Shown here: positions 1-9,525 of the stretch, piece after piece | Layout: every line of letters starts with the position of its first letter | Numbering within the stretch: the first letter of the stretch is position 1 | DNA from: Lachnospiraceae bacterium | Lineage (GTDB): Bacteria > Bacillota > Clostridia > Lachnospirales > Lachnospiraceae | Assembly (NCBI GenBank): GCA_009774245.1 | Contig: VSNM01000059.1 | Span: forward strand, 1 to 35,490 | Length of the DNA stretch: 35,490 nucleotides | Direction of reading: 5' to 3' | Translations under genes and position numbers: made by a program | The notes under the pieces: generated by a model | Seen by the model: only the letters and a program-made list of their open reading frames with translations | Databases searched by the model: none | Told to the model about the DNA's origin: nothing

Positions 1-350
1 ACTGCATATTCTGTATAAATATCAACAGATTCATCACATATTTTTTTAATATCTTTTATAATTTCATCTTGAGCGCTTATGGAAACGACTGTAACTAAAA
101 AAACTAGTTCTTCCCAATTATCTCCTTTAATTTTGTCTTGCAAATCTCCAGGGGATAATACAATATTATTTAAGATTTTCTCTCCTTGTAAACTGCAATC
201 AGAATCGCAAAGTAAAATCCCTTTTTTTCCTGCCCCCATTTCAATAATATCTGTCAGGATTTTGCGTCCCTTCTGACCCATTCCCCATATAACAAGCTTT
301 TTGTCAAACAACGGACTAATGTCCTGCATCATCTGTAAATCTCTAATCAT
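1..350 (-). CDS. Partial protein beginning with a Rossmann-like module
   Basis: Only the first 116 codons are inside the window; the gene runs off the left edge. The ATG at 350 follows a GAGAGGGG ribosome binding site. The visible part reads as a nucleotide-binding-like fold: a beta strand and glycine loop KLVIWGMGQKGRK near residues 18-30, then LLCDSD at the end of the second strand and a later strand LVFLVTVVS. This is the same module found at the ends of the neighbouring glycosyltransferases and methyltransferases. Here it is N-terminal, as in the two methyltransferases of the locus, so the missing part may be a transferase; that is inference. It is the last visible gene of the minus-strand glycan locus. 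Confidence 0.75.
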   Translation of the reverse strand, partial: MIRDLQMMQDISPLFDKKLVIWGMGQKGRKILTDIIEMGAGKKGILLCDSDCSLQGEKILNNIVLSPGDLQDKIKGDNWEELVFLVTVVSISAQDEIIKDIKKICDESVDIYTEYA

Positions 351-402
351 TCTGACCCCTCTCCGAATTACAAATTGTAATCTGCATAAAAATGCTCAAA
401 TA

Positions 403-2022
403 TTAATTCAATGCATTCAACACACTACTTAACCCTATTACATTCCCATACCCCATACTCTTTATTTCCTCAACTATGTTCCTCTCATTACCAGCTACTG
501 TAACAACAATCGCATCTACTTCCAACATTTTTCCGTTTAATGATGTAAACTCCATCACTTTATCCAATTCGTCAGGATTCTTATCTATGAGATATTTTAT
601 AGAAATATGACTACCCTCCAACTCATCATATAATCTGCGTCCCAATGCTGCCATCCCATAAATGGCAATACTTTTAATACTATATTGGTCAAAATACTCT
701 TGCAGATTATGCCCCCCTTGCTTTATCTCAATCCATTTCACCGATAAATTAAATGCCGCCTGTAGCTTTAATAACTGATTACTTGATACTTGAATACCGG
801 ATATCTTTTTACTTCCAGCAAGCTTATATCGGTCATTTTGTTTGTTTAAAAAAGCTACCTGATTTTTTGGTACAAAAGAATTGATTACCTGATCATACAC
901 TTGTAGCAGCTCATTACAATACTTTCGAGAATCAAATATTGTTTCTGCATATGTCTGCGCCAAATTTACTATCTCATCTTTCACGCCTTTCGCAGTGTTT
1001 ATAGCCCTTATCATGGTGTCTGCAAGATCTTCACTGTTATGCAGTTCATATAAATACCCTCTTTCTTCATTCGCACCAATAATCTCCGTCGTTCCGCCGT
1101 TCCTTGCACCTATCACTATATTTCCGGCAAGCATTGCCTCAATAGTCACCCTTCCCAATGCTTCATTCTGCGAACAAATTATCTCATATGAAGCTTCTTT
1201 CCTTAAGCCCGCTAAATCATAACGAAACGGTAATATACTAATATTATTTTCCAGTCCTTTCTTTTTTATATATTTTTTGAGGGCCCATACATAGCTGTCA
1301 TTTCCACTGCCAACTATCATTAGTCTCACCTCAGTATACCCTTGCTGAACGAGGCGTTCCACTGCCTTTATCGCATCTATCTGCCCCTTCTCCGCAGAAA
1401 TTACTGCCGCTGCTGCCAAAAAAATGTTCCCAAAATCACTTTTTTTGTCTATTTCGAACCTAAATCTCTTAATATCTAATCCATCATATATTTTTTTAGT
1501 CTCAAGTGAAAATTTTTCCTGATATTTCAGGCTGACAAAATTTGATATTGCAATCAATTTATCCGCCTGAATATACAACTCATGTTTCAATTCTTTGTCC
1601 AAAAATTCACAACCAAATTGTTCTTCCATCAATTCCCTGATATGCCAGACATATGGAATGCCTGCCATCAGCGCCGCCAGAGCCGCAAAATAACTGACAC
1701 TTGAATTGATATGTATCAAGTGTATTCTTTCCTGCTTTATAATAGGCAAAAGCTGCAATGCCGCCTCATAGCTTTGTTTGAATTCATTTTCTTTTTTTTC
1801 GTCTGTTACTTTCCCAATATTCACATAATCTGTTGAAAATCGTATTTTGTAACAGCAACTACCCAATTCCTCAAATTTGCTGCTCACTTCATCTTCTACT
1901 GTATCCCGCAATATAATAATCGCATTCACATATTCTCTTATCTCTGCCAATGTATCCAGCAATGATAATGCGGCCCCACCCAGATTATTATCATTAAAAA
2001 TGTATAATATGTTTCTTTTCAT
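403..2022 (-). CDS. Family 4 (GT-B) glycosyltransferase with C-terminal Rossmann-like module
   Basis: Transfers a sugar from an activated donor during surface-glycan assembly; donor and acceptor cannot be read. The N-terminal half opens with the GT-B glycine loop (NLGGAALSLL). The donor-binding domain has the E-x7-E motif EALGRVTIE followed by AMLAGNIVIGARNGG, typical of GT4 retaining enzymes. About 90 C-terminal residues form an added Rossmann-like module (IAIYGMAALGRRL, YLIDKN, AIVVTVAG). The ORF is open to an ATG at 2037, but the ATG at 2022 has AGGAAGAAGG directly in front, so 2022 is preferred. GT family assignment is firm; specificity unknown. Confidence 0.88.
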   Translation of the reverse strand: MKRNILYIFNDNNLGGAALSLLDTLAEIREYVNAIIILRDTVEDEVSSKFEELGSCCYKIRFSTDYVNIGKVTDEKKENEFKQSYEAALQLLPIIKQERIHLIHINSSVSYFAALAALMAGIPYVWHIRELMEEQFGCEFLDKELKHELYIQADKLIAISNFVSLKYQEKFSLETKKIYDGLDIKRFRFEIDKKSDFGNIFLAAAAVISAEKGQIDAIKAVERLVQQGYTEVRLMIVGSGNDSYVWALKKYIKKKGLENNISILPFRYDLAGLRKEASYEIICSQNEALGRVTIEAMLAGNIVIGARNGGTTEIIGANEERGYLYELHNSEDLADTMIRAINTAKGVKDEIVNLAQTYAETIFDSRKYCNELLQVYDQVINSFVPKNQVAFLNKQNDRYKLAGSKKISGIQVSSNQLLKLQAAFNLSVKWIEIKQGGHNLQEYFDQYSIKSIAIYGMAALGRRLYDELEGSHISIKYLIDKNPDELDKVMEFTSLNGKMLEVDAIVVTVAGNERNIVEEIKSMGYGNVIGLSSVLNALN

Positions 2023-2076
2023 ATCCTTCTTCCTCATAAAATCGCTCTTATACCATTGGGTATAAAACCTTTGTTT

Positions 2077-3438
2077 TCAACCAGATTTGAATTGCACTAT
2101 CAATTCAAAAGCATTTAATACAGTAACGCTTGTTCCTTTAAAACGGATTTCCACATCCTGATATGCACTATCCGATGTGGTAATAATGTAATTCACATTG
2201 TCAGGAAGGGCATGTGGACTCCCTATCTCATATCCTTCCACAAAATTGCCTTGTTTTTTTTCATCTATGTCAACAACCGCAGAAACTTTAATATTATGTA
2301 CACTTAAATACCTCAAAAGACTTGTTCCATTAATACCTATTCCCCATATTATGACAGTCTTGCCCTTTATTAGTTTATCTACAATAAATTGGCATATCGT
2401 TTCACCATTCTTCCTTAAATAAACCTGGAAATATGTATCAGGAGAATTAAACCATCCACTCTCATATGAATGCTTGCTGAAACTTTCTAATAAATATTGA
2501 GCATAAATATCAATCTGGTCATAATTTTCCTTTCCATAATCAATGAGGTTTAAAATTCCTTTATAATGTAAAAAATTGTAAAAATCCCGCTGACGTTTTC
2601 CATCTTTTTCATTCTTTAAAACGCTGAGCATCATAATGAGCATTCGGTAATAAAAATGTGCTGCCAAATCTGTCATCATATTTCTTGCTTTTAATTCTGT
2701 CCCGAGCTTCTCCATTGCATAATATGCGCACATCGGATCCCGGTTATTGGAAATTCTGGATAGTGTAAAATGATTACGCGCATAAAGCATAATGCGTGTG
2801 TCGCTCAGCCAAATAATTTTTTCCGCGCAATATGTAGCCATTTTTGCAAAATAAACATCATTAAAAGAAGGCAGATTCTGAAATACTATATCATGATCAC
2901 AAATAAATTTTCTTCTAAACAATTTATCACATACTGAATCAGACCAGTTTGGAAAATTTTCCGGAGTATAAGTTTTTACAGAGAATGGATATTTACTGTA
3001 TTTTTCTAAAAAAGAATCAGAACGCCCCGCTATTCTCTTAATATATATTTCTTCACATGGAACATGCATATATTCAAATATAACAATATCTACGTCATGT
3101 TCCTCCGCACAATAATATGTCTTTTCCAGTAATTCTTCATCAAAAATATCATCTCCATCCATGAAGGTAACATATTTACCTTGCGCCTCCTTTAGACCTC
3201 TGTTTCTCGATTCTGCTGCCCCTAAACGACATTCATTGACTAAAATCCTAATTCGGACATCTTCCTTTTGAAAATCTGCTAAAATCTCTGCAGTAGCATC
3301 GTTAGAACAATCATCAATACAAATCAATTCAAAGTTTTCATAGGTTTGCGCCAATACACTTTGAAGCGTTTCCGCCAAGTATCTTTCCGCATTATATAAT
3401 GGCATAATAATCGATATAGTTTGCACCGTACCCTCCAT
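2077..3438 (-). CDS. Family 2 glycosyltransferase with C-terminal Rossmann-like module
   Basis: GT-A fold family 2 enzyme for glycan chain building on the cytoplasmic face. Near the N-terminus it shows SIIMPLYNAERYL, CIDDCSNDAT and the metal-binding motif FMDGDD. The region after about residue 360 is the shared Rossmann-like module (VIIWGIGINGTSLL, AVVDID, YIITTSD). The open frame extends to a TTG at 3459 that overlaps the TGA of the upstream gene; the ATG at 3438 preceded by TTTAAGG is the more likely start. The overlap with the upstream gene implies one transcript and coupled translation. Specificity is not predictable. Confidence 0.88.
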   Translation of the reverse strand: MEGTVQTISIIMPLYNAERYLAETLQSVLAQTYENFELICIDDCSNDATAEILADFQKEDVRIRILVNECRLGAAESRNRGLKEAQGKYVTFMDGDDIFDEELLEKTYYCAEEHDVDIVIFEYMHVPCEEIYIKRIAGRSDSFLEKYSKYPFSVKTYTPENFPNWSDSVCDKLFRRKFICDHDIVFQNLPSFNDVYFAKMATYCAEKIIWLSDTRIMLYARNHFTLSRISNNRDPMCAYYAMEKLGTELKARNMMTDLAAHFYYRMLIMMLSVLKNEKDGKRQRDFYNFLHYKGILNLIDYGKENYDQIDIYAQYLLESFSKHSYESGWFNSPDTYFQVYLRKNGETICQFIVDKLIKGKTVIIWGIGINGTSLLRYLSVHNIKVSAVVDIDEKKQGNFVEGYEIGSPHALPDNVNYIITTSDSAYQDVEIRFKGTSVTVLNAFELIVQFKSG

Positions 3439-3459
3439 ATTGAATAGCCTTAAAGTCAA

Positions 3460-4551
3460 TCATGCCAGCAAATCATCAACCGCCGACATCGCTAACATTT
3501 TGCATAGTTCATTCCATTCAAAGATATTAATATTGCTGTTGCCGGCACTTACCGCACTCTTTATCTCATCTACATATTTCTCTGGTGTAATAATTAAATT
3601 ACAACTTATTTGATCCAATATCTCCGGCGAACAGATCGGAACTGTTCCTATGAAGCGCCCCCAAAGGGAACTATTGCTATCTACAACTGCCTCTATTTTA
3701 ATACCAGACTTTTGAAACCACGATGTCCATTGTGTTCCTCTGGATCCTGCTCCCCATAAAATATTAATTCGATTTTCCTCCAAAATTTCAGTTAGTTTAG
3801 AATAGAATGACTCTGGATCCAGGATATTCAAAACAATTTCGCAAAGTTTTCTATTGATTCTATCTCTATATATTTCTTTGCCTGCCGGCAAACGACTCAA
3901 CGCAATCTTTCTCGCTTCTTCAGCGCACTCGATTTCATTAACGCTACTTACTCCACCATAGCAAAATGTAAATACAGGCTGATGGATATATTGCAATTTT
4001 GCTCCATTTTTAACACTTCTTAAAAACCAATCATAATCTGCCGCAAACTTATATCTTATGTCAAAATTTTCATTCTTCTTAAATAATTCTTTTTTGCCAA
4101 AAATCGAAGAATGATAATAAATCATCTGTATATATAAATCATCTATCAAGAATTTTGATGCATCAAAATATTCTCTCCGTCCATTCTTTCCTATCACATA
4201 ATTATCACAGCACACACAGTCGCAATCACTATCTGCAAAGACCGCCATTACACTGTTTAACGCATTTTCCTCATACCAGTCATCACTGTTCAAAAAAGCA
4301 ATTACATCACCCGATGCCATACTGATACCTTTGTTCATCGCATCAAAAATACCTCTATCGGGCTCGCTTACATATTGATCAATATATGGCGCATATTCCT
4401 GAACTATTAACATTGTTCCATCCGTAGAACCACCATCAACTACAATGTACTCTAAATCCCAGTCCTGCTTAACCTGCTTTATAACACTTTTAATCGTTTT
4501 CTCAATCGTATTTCTGCTATTTAGGCATACCGTAATAACTGTTATCTTCAT
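3460..4551 (-). CDS. Family 2 glycosyltransferase (WcaE-like) with C-terminal Rossmann-like module
   Basis: The N-terminus (MKITVITVCLNSRNTI, YIVVDGGSTDGT, EPDRGIFDAMNKG, FLNSDDWY) is typical of the WcaE-like subgroup of family 2, with DD in the metal site. The last 100 residues are the shared module (INILWGAGSRGTQW, AVVDSNSS, NLIITPE). The frame is open to 4632, but the ATG at 4551 has AAAGGGCAGGT in front and matches the family start, so 27 N-terminal codons of the longer frame are rejected. It overlaps the upstream GT8 gene by 35 bases, which points to co-transcription. Specificity unknown. Confidence 0.88.
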   Translation of the reverse strand: MKITVITVCLNSRNTIEKTIKSVIKQVKQDWDLEYIVVDGGSTDGTMLIVQEYAPYIDQYVSEPDRGIFDAMNKGISMASGDVIAFLNSDDWYEENALNSVMAVFADSDCDCVCCDNYVIGKNGRREYFDASKFLIDDLYIQMIYYHSSIFGKKELFKKNENFDIRYKFAADYDWFLRSVKNGAKLQYIHQPVFTFCYGGVSSVNEIECAEEARKIALSRLPAGKEIYRDRINRKLCEIVLNILDPESFYSKLTEILEENRINILWGAGSRGTQWTSWFQKSGIKIEAVVDSNSSLWGRFIGTVPICSPEILDQISCNLIITPEKYVDEIKSAVSAGNSNINIFEWNELCKMLAMSAVDDLLA

Positions 4552-6034
4552 TACCTGCCCTTTCTTTATGCCATAATTCAAACCAATAACTAAAATTGTA
4601 TTTTTCCGCCAAATATGTATACTCCTTATCATGCTGTAACGGATTATTCATAATATCCTTTATATATTTTTCTCTCATATTTATGTCGGGAAACCTGCAC
4701 ACATATTCTCTCCTCGCTATTCCGGCTACCATATTATCATATGCACTTTCATACCGGGAAAGCAAATACAGATAATCCATGTATGGTTCTTCATAACGAA
4801 TAATATTCTTTTCATTGACACCATTATCTATTAGTTGTCTTATGACCTCTCCATGAGAAATTTGACAAGAAACAATCCAAAGGACATCGGTTAATTCCCT
4901 ATTAGCATAGCTAAACTCTATAACTGGTTTTCCACGATAGTTCTGACCCAAAAATACCTCGTTATTATCCACAAAAAAGATTTCGCCCTCCAACTGATAC
5001 TCCAGCAAAATATCACAGAGCCGTTTTCCATTTTTTGAATATCCCCAAATTACAATACATTTACTTTCCTTTGCCCTGCTTATCATATACAGTAACTTAT
5101 CGTGCATGCAATTATTCTCACACTTTTGCCAATAAAACTGATAACTTTCACTTGCAGAAAATACCTTTGCAATCTCCCACCATTCGCAGGCACCCTTTAC
5201 ATCGAAGTCAACCCATGCCTTATATATTCCCCCCATATGCAGTATATAGGGCGCTTCATGGTCAAATGCAAAATCCTGCTTATCGTATGATAAGCTATAC
5301 AAACATTTAATGCCCTCCCCCAAATAAAAATGGAATAAGTTATATTTCAACGGTATAGTCTTAATAAACGGGTAGCAGCAGACATTTAAGATATCCTGAT
5401 CCTCATAACGATTCTCCCTTTTTAATTGTTCCATAAAGCGAAATATTATTTCATCTTGCCGCATCTTTCTTAATCCCATAACCAATACACCAGCATTAAT
5501 GTATCGATCACGCGTGGGAAGCCCTATACTACATTGATGATCTATTTCATATGGGGTGTCTTCGATAATATGACAGTCTTTTACCCCGGCTAAATAATTA
5601 TCTTCCAATTCAATTTCATATAATTCTTTCAGGTCCCCATGTACTATAACATCACAATCCAAGTATATACACTTATCATATTCCCGAAGCATTTCCACTA
5701 TCAGCAGCCTAAAATATGTCGCCATTGATAAATGTTTATTATGAATCACAGCACCTTCAAGTCTGGCGGAATCTATATCCATTACAGATACTTCGAAGTT
5801 GTTATATTCTCCTTTAAGTATCACAGTCAATTTTTCAACTTCTTCATCTATACTATCAATTGTAAGTAAAATGAATTGATACCTTGCCTGAGAATTCAAT
5901 AATATAGATCTCATGACCACAAATGCCTGTAAAACATAGTTTTTGTCCACCCCCCAGACAACAGGTATCCTTTGTTCAGTCGTATAATCCTTCAAAACTT
6001 TCCTTTTCTCCGTTTCTACTTTACTTATTATCAT
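4517..6034 (-). CDS. Family 8 glycosyltransferase with C-terminal Rossmann-like module
   Basis: A retaining LgtC-like sugar transferase. Domain order: residues 20-290 carry VVWGVDKNYVLQAFVVMRS, the DxD motif YLDCDVIV at 124-131, RYINAGVLVMGLRKMR, DQDILN, and ILHMGG with KAW, all GT8 landmarks. From about residue 325 comes the shared Rossmann-like module (CIVIWGYSKNGKRL, FFVDNN, LWIVSC). About 80 extra residues follow. The binding site upstream of 6034 is weak; a TTG start a few codons downstream of an AAAAGGA is possible. It lies 8 bases from the upstream gene and overlaps the downstream one. Confidence 0.88.
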   Translation of the reverse strand: MIISKVETEKRKVLKDYTTEQRIPVVWGVDKNYVLQAFVVMRSILLNSQARYQFILLTIDSIDEEVEKLTVILKGEYNNFEVSVMDIDSARLEGAVIHNKHLSMATYFRLLIVEMLREYDKCIYLDCDVIVHGDLKELYEIELEDNYLAGVKDCHIIEDTPYEIDHQCSIGLPTRDRYINAGVLVMGLRKMRQDEIIFRFMEQLKRENRYEDQDILNVCCYPFIKTIPLKYNLFHFYLGEGIKCLYSLSYDKQDFAFDHEAPYILHMGGIYKAWVDFDVKGACEWWEIAKVFSASESYQFYWQKCENNCMHDKLLYMISRAKESKCIVIWGYSKNGKRLCDILLEYQLEGEIFFVDNNEVFLGQNYRGKPVIEFSYANRELTDVLWIVSCQISHGEVIRQLIDNGVNEKNIIRYEEPYMDYLYLLSRYESAYDNMVAGIARREYVCRFPDINMREKYIKDIMNNPLQHDKEYTYLAEKYNFSYWFELWHKERAGNEDNSYYGMPK

Positions 6035-6042
6035 CCCATATT

Positions 6043-7542
6043 TTAAAATGGCACATCCTGCTTTAAAAAATCTGTAATCATGCCAACCGGATATTCATAC
6101 TTTTCACGTAATTTTTTATAAATTTTATCATCATTTATGGTTATCAAAATCAAATCCACCTGTGGTAATATATCGTCTATCGTATATAATGGGAAATTAA
6201 AATTTAAGCTCCACGCATTTTGATCAACACCATATATTATTTGAACATCCGAATTATTAAGTTCTGCAACTACATGTTTTCCAATCCTGCCCAATCCATA
6301 AACTGCAATTCTTTCATATCCATTTTTTTTTAGCAAATATCCTATAGATTCCCCGTTTTCATTTAAATTCAATAATTGCTCCAAAGTATTGCAAATAAAC
6401 TCTGTCTTGGAATAATGCTTTTGATATAGCCTCACTTGTTCTATTATGCCTTTATCAACAATCGTACCCAATTCTGCTTTATCTTCTTCTCCGAATTCAT
6501 GAAAATCGCACAACGCATTTTTTACAGCCTCTAAATACTGATATTGATACTTCTCATCAGGCTCCAAATGCATGCCCTCACCCCATTCGTTCCACGCATT
6601 CACAAATATAAACTCATTACCCTTTTTTTTACTCAAATACATTAATGCCTTCATCTGTTTATAAAACTGTTCAGGCGTTGAATGACTAAAAACATTCCCT
6701 AACGCACCACGCCTTGGGGTGTCATCATAACCCGGGGTCCCACAGAAATAACATTCATCCTCTGCCAGAAAGGCATTCGTAATAATTTGGTCACAAAGAT
6801 CTGTATATTCATTATTTTTCTTTGGCATTAGTAAGTTGGAATACTTTGGCTCATGTTGCAATCTCGCATCCAGATTTTTGCACTCTAAACCAACCCCTAT
6901 AAAGTAAATTTTTTCAAATCCCTGTTCTTTTGCCCATTCATTCCATTTACTCTTCATATTTTCCATACAACATATATCTTTAGGTTGATAAATCATAAAA
7001 ACAGGCTGATTATCAATTTTTATATATCTTCTATCTTTAAAAAAAGGGATTAAATACTCAAAATGTTCTCTCCATGTATCTTCGTCTCCATACTCCTGTT
7101 TGATTAAAATCCCATCATTATCTGTCACATCTTTTTGGGGCTCCCGTAAATTATTCCATTCAACCTTCTCCAATACTTTGCTCCATGACCTTGCCCACGT
7201 TTCGTTTGCCCACATAAAACAAAACGGCATATCAATATCTCTCCACTCCAATAAATTTTCGGCTGGCTTTTCTAATACCCTTCTTCCGTTTCCAAAATAA
7301 TAATGATAAAAACACATCCCATACACATTATATTTCTTCATTAAATCTGTCTGCCATCTCATTACATTTTTATCCAACAAATTATAATAATTTCCATGCA
7401 GCGGGATATGTGGCTGATAATGCCCTTCGAAACAGGGTTCTCCCGCCTTAACAGCAGTCCATTCCGTATACCCTTCCCCCCACCACTCATCATTTTCAGC
7501 AATTTCATGAAATTGAGGTAAATATAATGCAATAACTTTCAT
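6043..7542 (-). CDS. WbsX-like (GH99-like) glycan protein with C-terminal Rossmann-like module
   Basis: The N-terminal 370 residues match the WbsX / glycoside hydrolase 99-like family found in O-antigen and capsule loci: start MKVIALYLPQFHEI, EWWGEGYTEW, HYQPHIPLHG, FCFMWANETWARSW, and FVNAWNEWGEG followed by LEPDEKYQY. Members are annotated either as glycosyltransferases or hydrolases and their reaction is not settled. The C-terminal part adds the shared Rossmann-like module (RIAVYGLGRIGKHV, YGVDQN, LILITIND). Start chosen on a strong AAAGGGGAAG site. It is transcribed with the GT8 gene 8 bases downstream. Confidence 0.87.
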   Translation of the reverse strand: MKVIALYLPQFHEIAENDEWWGEGYTEWTAVKAGEPCFEGHYQPHIPLHGNYYNLLDKNVMRWQTDLMKKYNVYGMCFYHYYFGNGRRVLEKPAENLLEWRDIDMPFCFMWANETWARSWSKVLEKVEWNNLREPQKDVTDNDGILIKQEYGDEDTWREHFEYLIPFFKDRRYIKIDNQPVFMIYQPKDICCMENMKSKWNEWAKEQGFEKIYFIGVGLECKNLDARLQHEPKYSNLLMPKKNNEYTDLCDQIITNAFLAEDECYFCGTPGYDDTPRRGALGNVFSHSTPEQFYKQMKALMYLSKKKGNEFIFVNAWNEWGEGMHLEPDEKYQYQYLEAVKNALCDFHEFGEEDKAELGTIVDKGIIEQVRLYQKHYSKTEFICNTLEQLLNLNENGESIGYLLKKNGYERIAVYGLGRIGKHVVAELNNSDVQIIYGVDQNAWSLNFNFPLYTIDDILPQVDLILITINDDKIYKKLREKYEYPVGMITDFLKQDVPF

Positions 7543-7607
7543 TTACTTCCCCTTTCCCAAATTATTCCCCATGCACAATCCGAAAAATATACTTTACCAT
7601 AGTTTTA

Positions 7608-8828
7608 TTACCTTGTTAAAAAAAATTTCCTAAAAATATCTTCTGGTTTTTCCCACAAGATCATATCTTCTTTAATTTCATATTCAATAAGCTGCTTCTT
7701 CATATCTTCTGCAAGCTGTTGATTTAAAACTGCACACACAACATAATCAAAACCATCACGGACTATTTCCTTGGGCTCCTGTATACTGCAATTAAAAATT
7801 TCATTCATTGCTGACGAACTATCTATCCACTGGACAACGCGGATGGACGCATTATATTTCCAATCAAGATAGTAACTTTTCCCCACTTTTCCACTTCCAA
7901 ATAGAACTATTCTTTTTTCATATAAAAGGTGATTTTGGGGAAATATATATTGAGGATAGTAAAGCTCCGTACTCATCTGCATCATGGAGCTTGTGTATGT
8001 ATAAACATAATACATCAACATCCGATTCAATTGATCCCTCAAACTCTCCTCAAAAACATGCCCTACCAAAGCTTTGTCCAAAACCTTATAGAATATATTC
8101 ATCTCTGACAAATAGTCCAAATTTTTCCTGTAAGACATTGAAACGGAGTTATACCTATAATGATAATAACATTCATGCGTAACAATAATCTGTTTGCACA
8201 TCAATGCATATACTATTGTAAAAAGCAAATCTTCCCCATTTTTTATATTCACGTTTACTTGTGGATAAATTTTTTTCACGATAGAAGCGTTAAATAATTT
8301 ATTTGAAATACTATTCACTATTCCCCCCAGCATTCCACTCCCTATCTGCCCCATATACACAATTAAATTATTACAGAAATATTTGCTTTGACCATCGTAA
8401 ATCCCAGTTTCTAATGCATCCACTATCTTTTGGGCAGCACCATTTTTATCATATTGCCACAAGCCAGACGTGATCAAATCAGCCTGCCCGATACTTTTAT
8501 AAAGGTTTTCATACATGTCGGATTCGATCCAATCGTCACTGTCGACAAACCCTATAAACGCGCCTTGCGAAATGGCGATACCCGCGCTTCTTGCATCTTG
8601 CTGCCCACCATTTTCTTTATGTATCACTTTAATTCTGGCGTCTCTATAAGTATATTGATCGCAGATTTCACCTGATGAATCTGTCGAGCCATCGTCAACA
8701 AGAATAATCTCCAAATTTTCATATGTCTGTCTTATAATACTGTCTATACATTCTTCCAGGTACTTTTCACAATTATAAACAGGTACAATTATACTGAGCA
8801 ATTCCTTTCCAAATGTTAAGTTCTCCAT
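7608..8828 (-). CDS. Family 2 glycosyltransferase with C-terminal Rossmann-like module
   Basis: GT-A family 2 enzyme: LLSIIVPVYNCEKYLEECI, ILVDDGSTDSSGEICD, NGGQQDARSAGI and the metal motif GFVDSDDW, close to the EpsJ/CpsJ-type transferases of capsule loci. The C-terminal 100 residues form the shared module (RIVLFGSGKVGKSY, QWIDSS, YVVCAVLN). The start at 8828 has a GGGAG site 7 bases away. The next gene in the transcript (6043-7542) begins 65 bases further on. Specificity unknown. Confidence 0.88.
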   Translation of the reverse strand: MENLTFGKELLSIIVPVYNCEKYLEECIDSIIRQTYENLEIILVDDGSTDSSGEICDQYTYRDARIKVIHKENGGQQDARSAGIAISQGAFIGFVDSDDWIESDMYENLYKSIGQADLITSGLWQYDKNGAAQKIVDALETGIYDGQSKYFCNNLIVYMGQIGSGMLGGIVNSISNKLFNASIVKKIYPQVNVNIKNGEDLLFTIVYALMCKQIIVTHECYYHYRYNSVSMSYRKNLDYLSEMNIFYKVLDKALVGHVFEESLRDQLNRMLMYYVYTYTSSMMQMSTELYYPQYIFPQNHLLYEKRIVLFGSGKVGKSYYLDWKYNASIRVVQWIDSSSAMNEIFNCSIQEPKEIVRDGFDYVVCAVLNQQLAEDMKKQLIEYEIKEDMILWEKPEDIFRKFFLTR

Positions 8829-8851
8829 TTATAATCTCCCAATAATACTCT

Positions 8852-9459
8852 TTAAATATACTTGCATAAATATGCTGCAATAAAATCATTACCCTCCGAT
8901 TTCACATGGACGGGATCTTCAAATTCATACCTTGCATTAATAAGTTCCGACCAAAGATCTATATACGGAAGATTAAATTCTTCTGCAACCTCTCTGGCTA
9001 TTTGATTCCTTTTCTCTAATTCTCTGTTTTTGTCATTATCCCATTTTAAAAGATTATCTTCCTTACATGGTGTATAGGCAACTATCAGAATATCTTTACA
9101 ATAAGAACTAACATTTTGAACTAATTTTCTATATCCATTCTTAAAAATTTCTGCATACTCTTCATCACTACAGCATTGCCTTGCATGACCATGCTGCCCC
9201 CCCCTTGCATAATAATCCTACTATAATTCCACTCGTTACACTCAAAGAAAAACCTATATTCTTTCCATAATAAACTATCTGTAATTTGCGAAGATGACGC
9301 ACATATATCAACAACATATTTTCCTTCTAGATTCTTGTTCAATCTGCTTCTATATGCCCTTGTTACAGAATCCCCCAATAGAGCAATCCTCTTAACTTTT
9401 ACATTACGCGCTGATTCCCACCACATATTCTGCCATTCAATATTTTCCCGCCACCTCAT
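8852..9459 (-). pseudogene. SGNH/GDSL-type esterase split by a frameshift in a run of eight G
   Basis: The first frame (ATG 9459, site AGGGA) has the SGNH block I motif IALLGDSVTRAY, then reaches IIMQGG at a run of eight C on the plus strand (9197-9204) and drifts into an unrelated frame that stops near 9121. Adding one G restores a continuous frame to the TAA at 8852-8854. It reads GGGQHGH, then ILIVAYTPCKED, LPYIDLWSELI and DPVHVKSEGNDF, which supplies the catalytic Asp-x-x-His block. The repaired protein has about 203 residues, a normal size for a small SGNH hydrolase that adds or removes acyl groups on glycans. Whether this is decay, phase variation or a read error cannot be told from one sequence. 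Confidence 0.8.
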
Positions 9460-9525
9460 TTCATTGTCCCTAGCAAGCCTCCATTGTTTATATCTACGCT
9501 ATTCCTACTCAACAGCTCAAAATAT

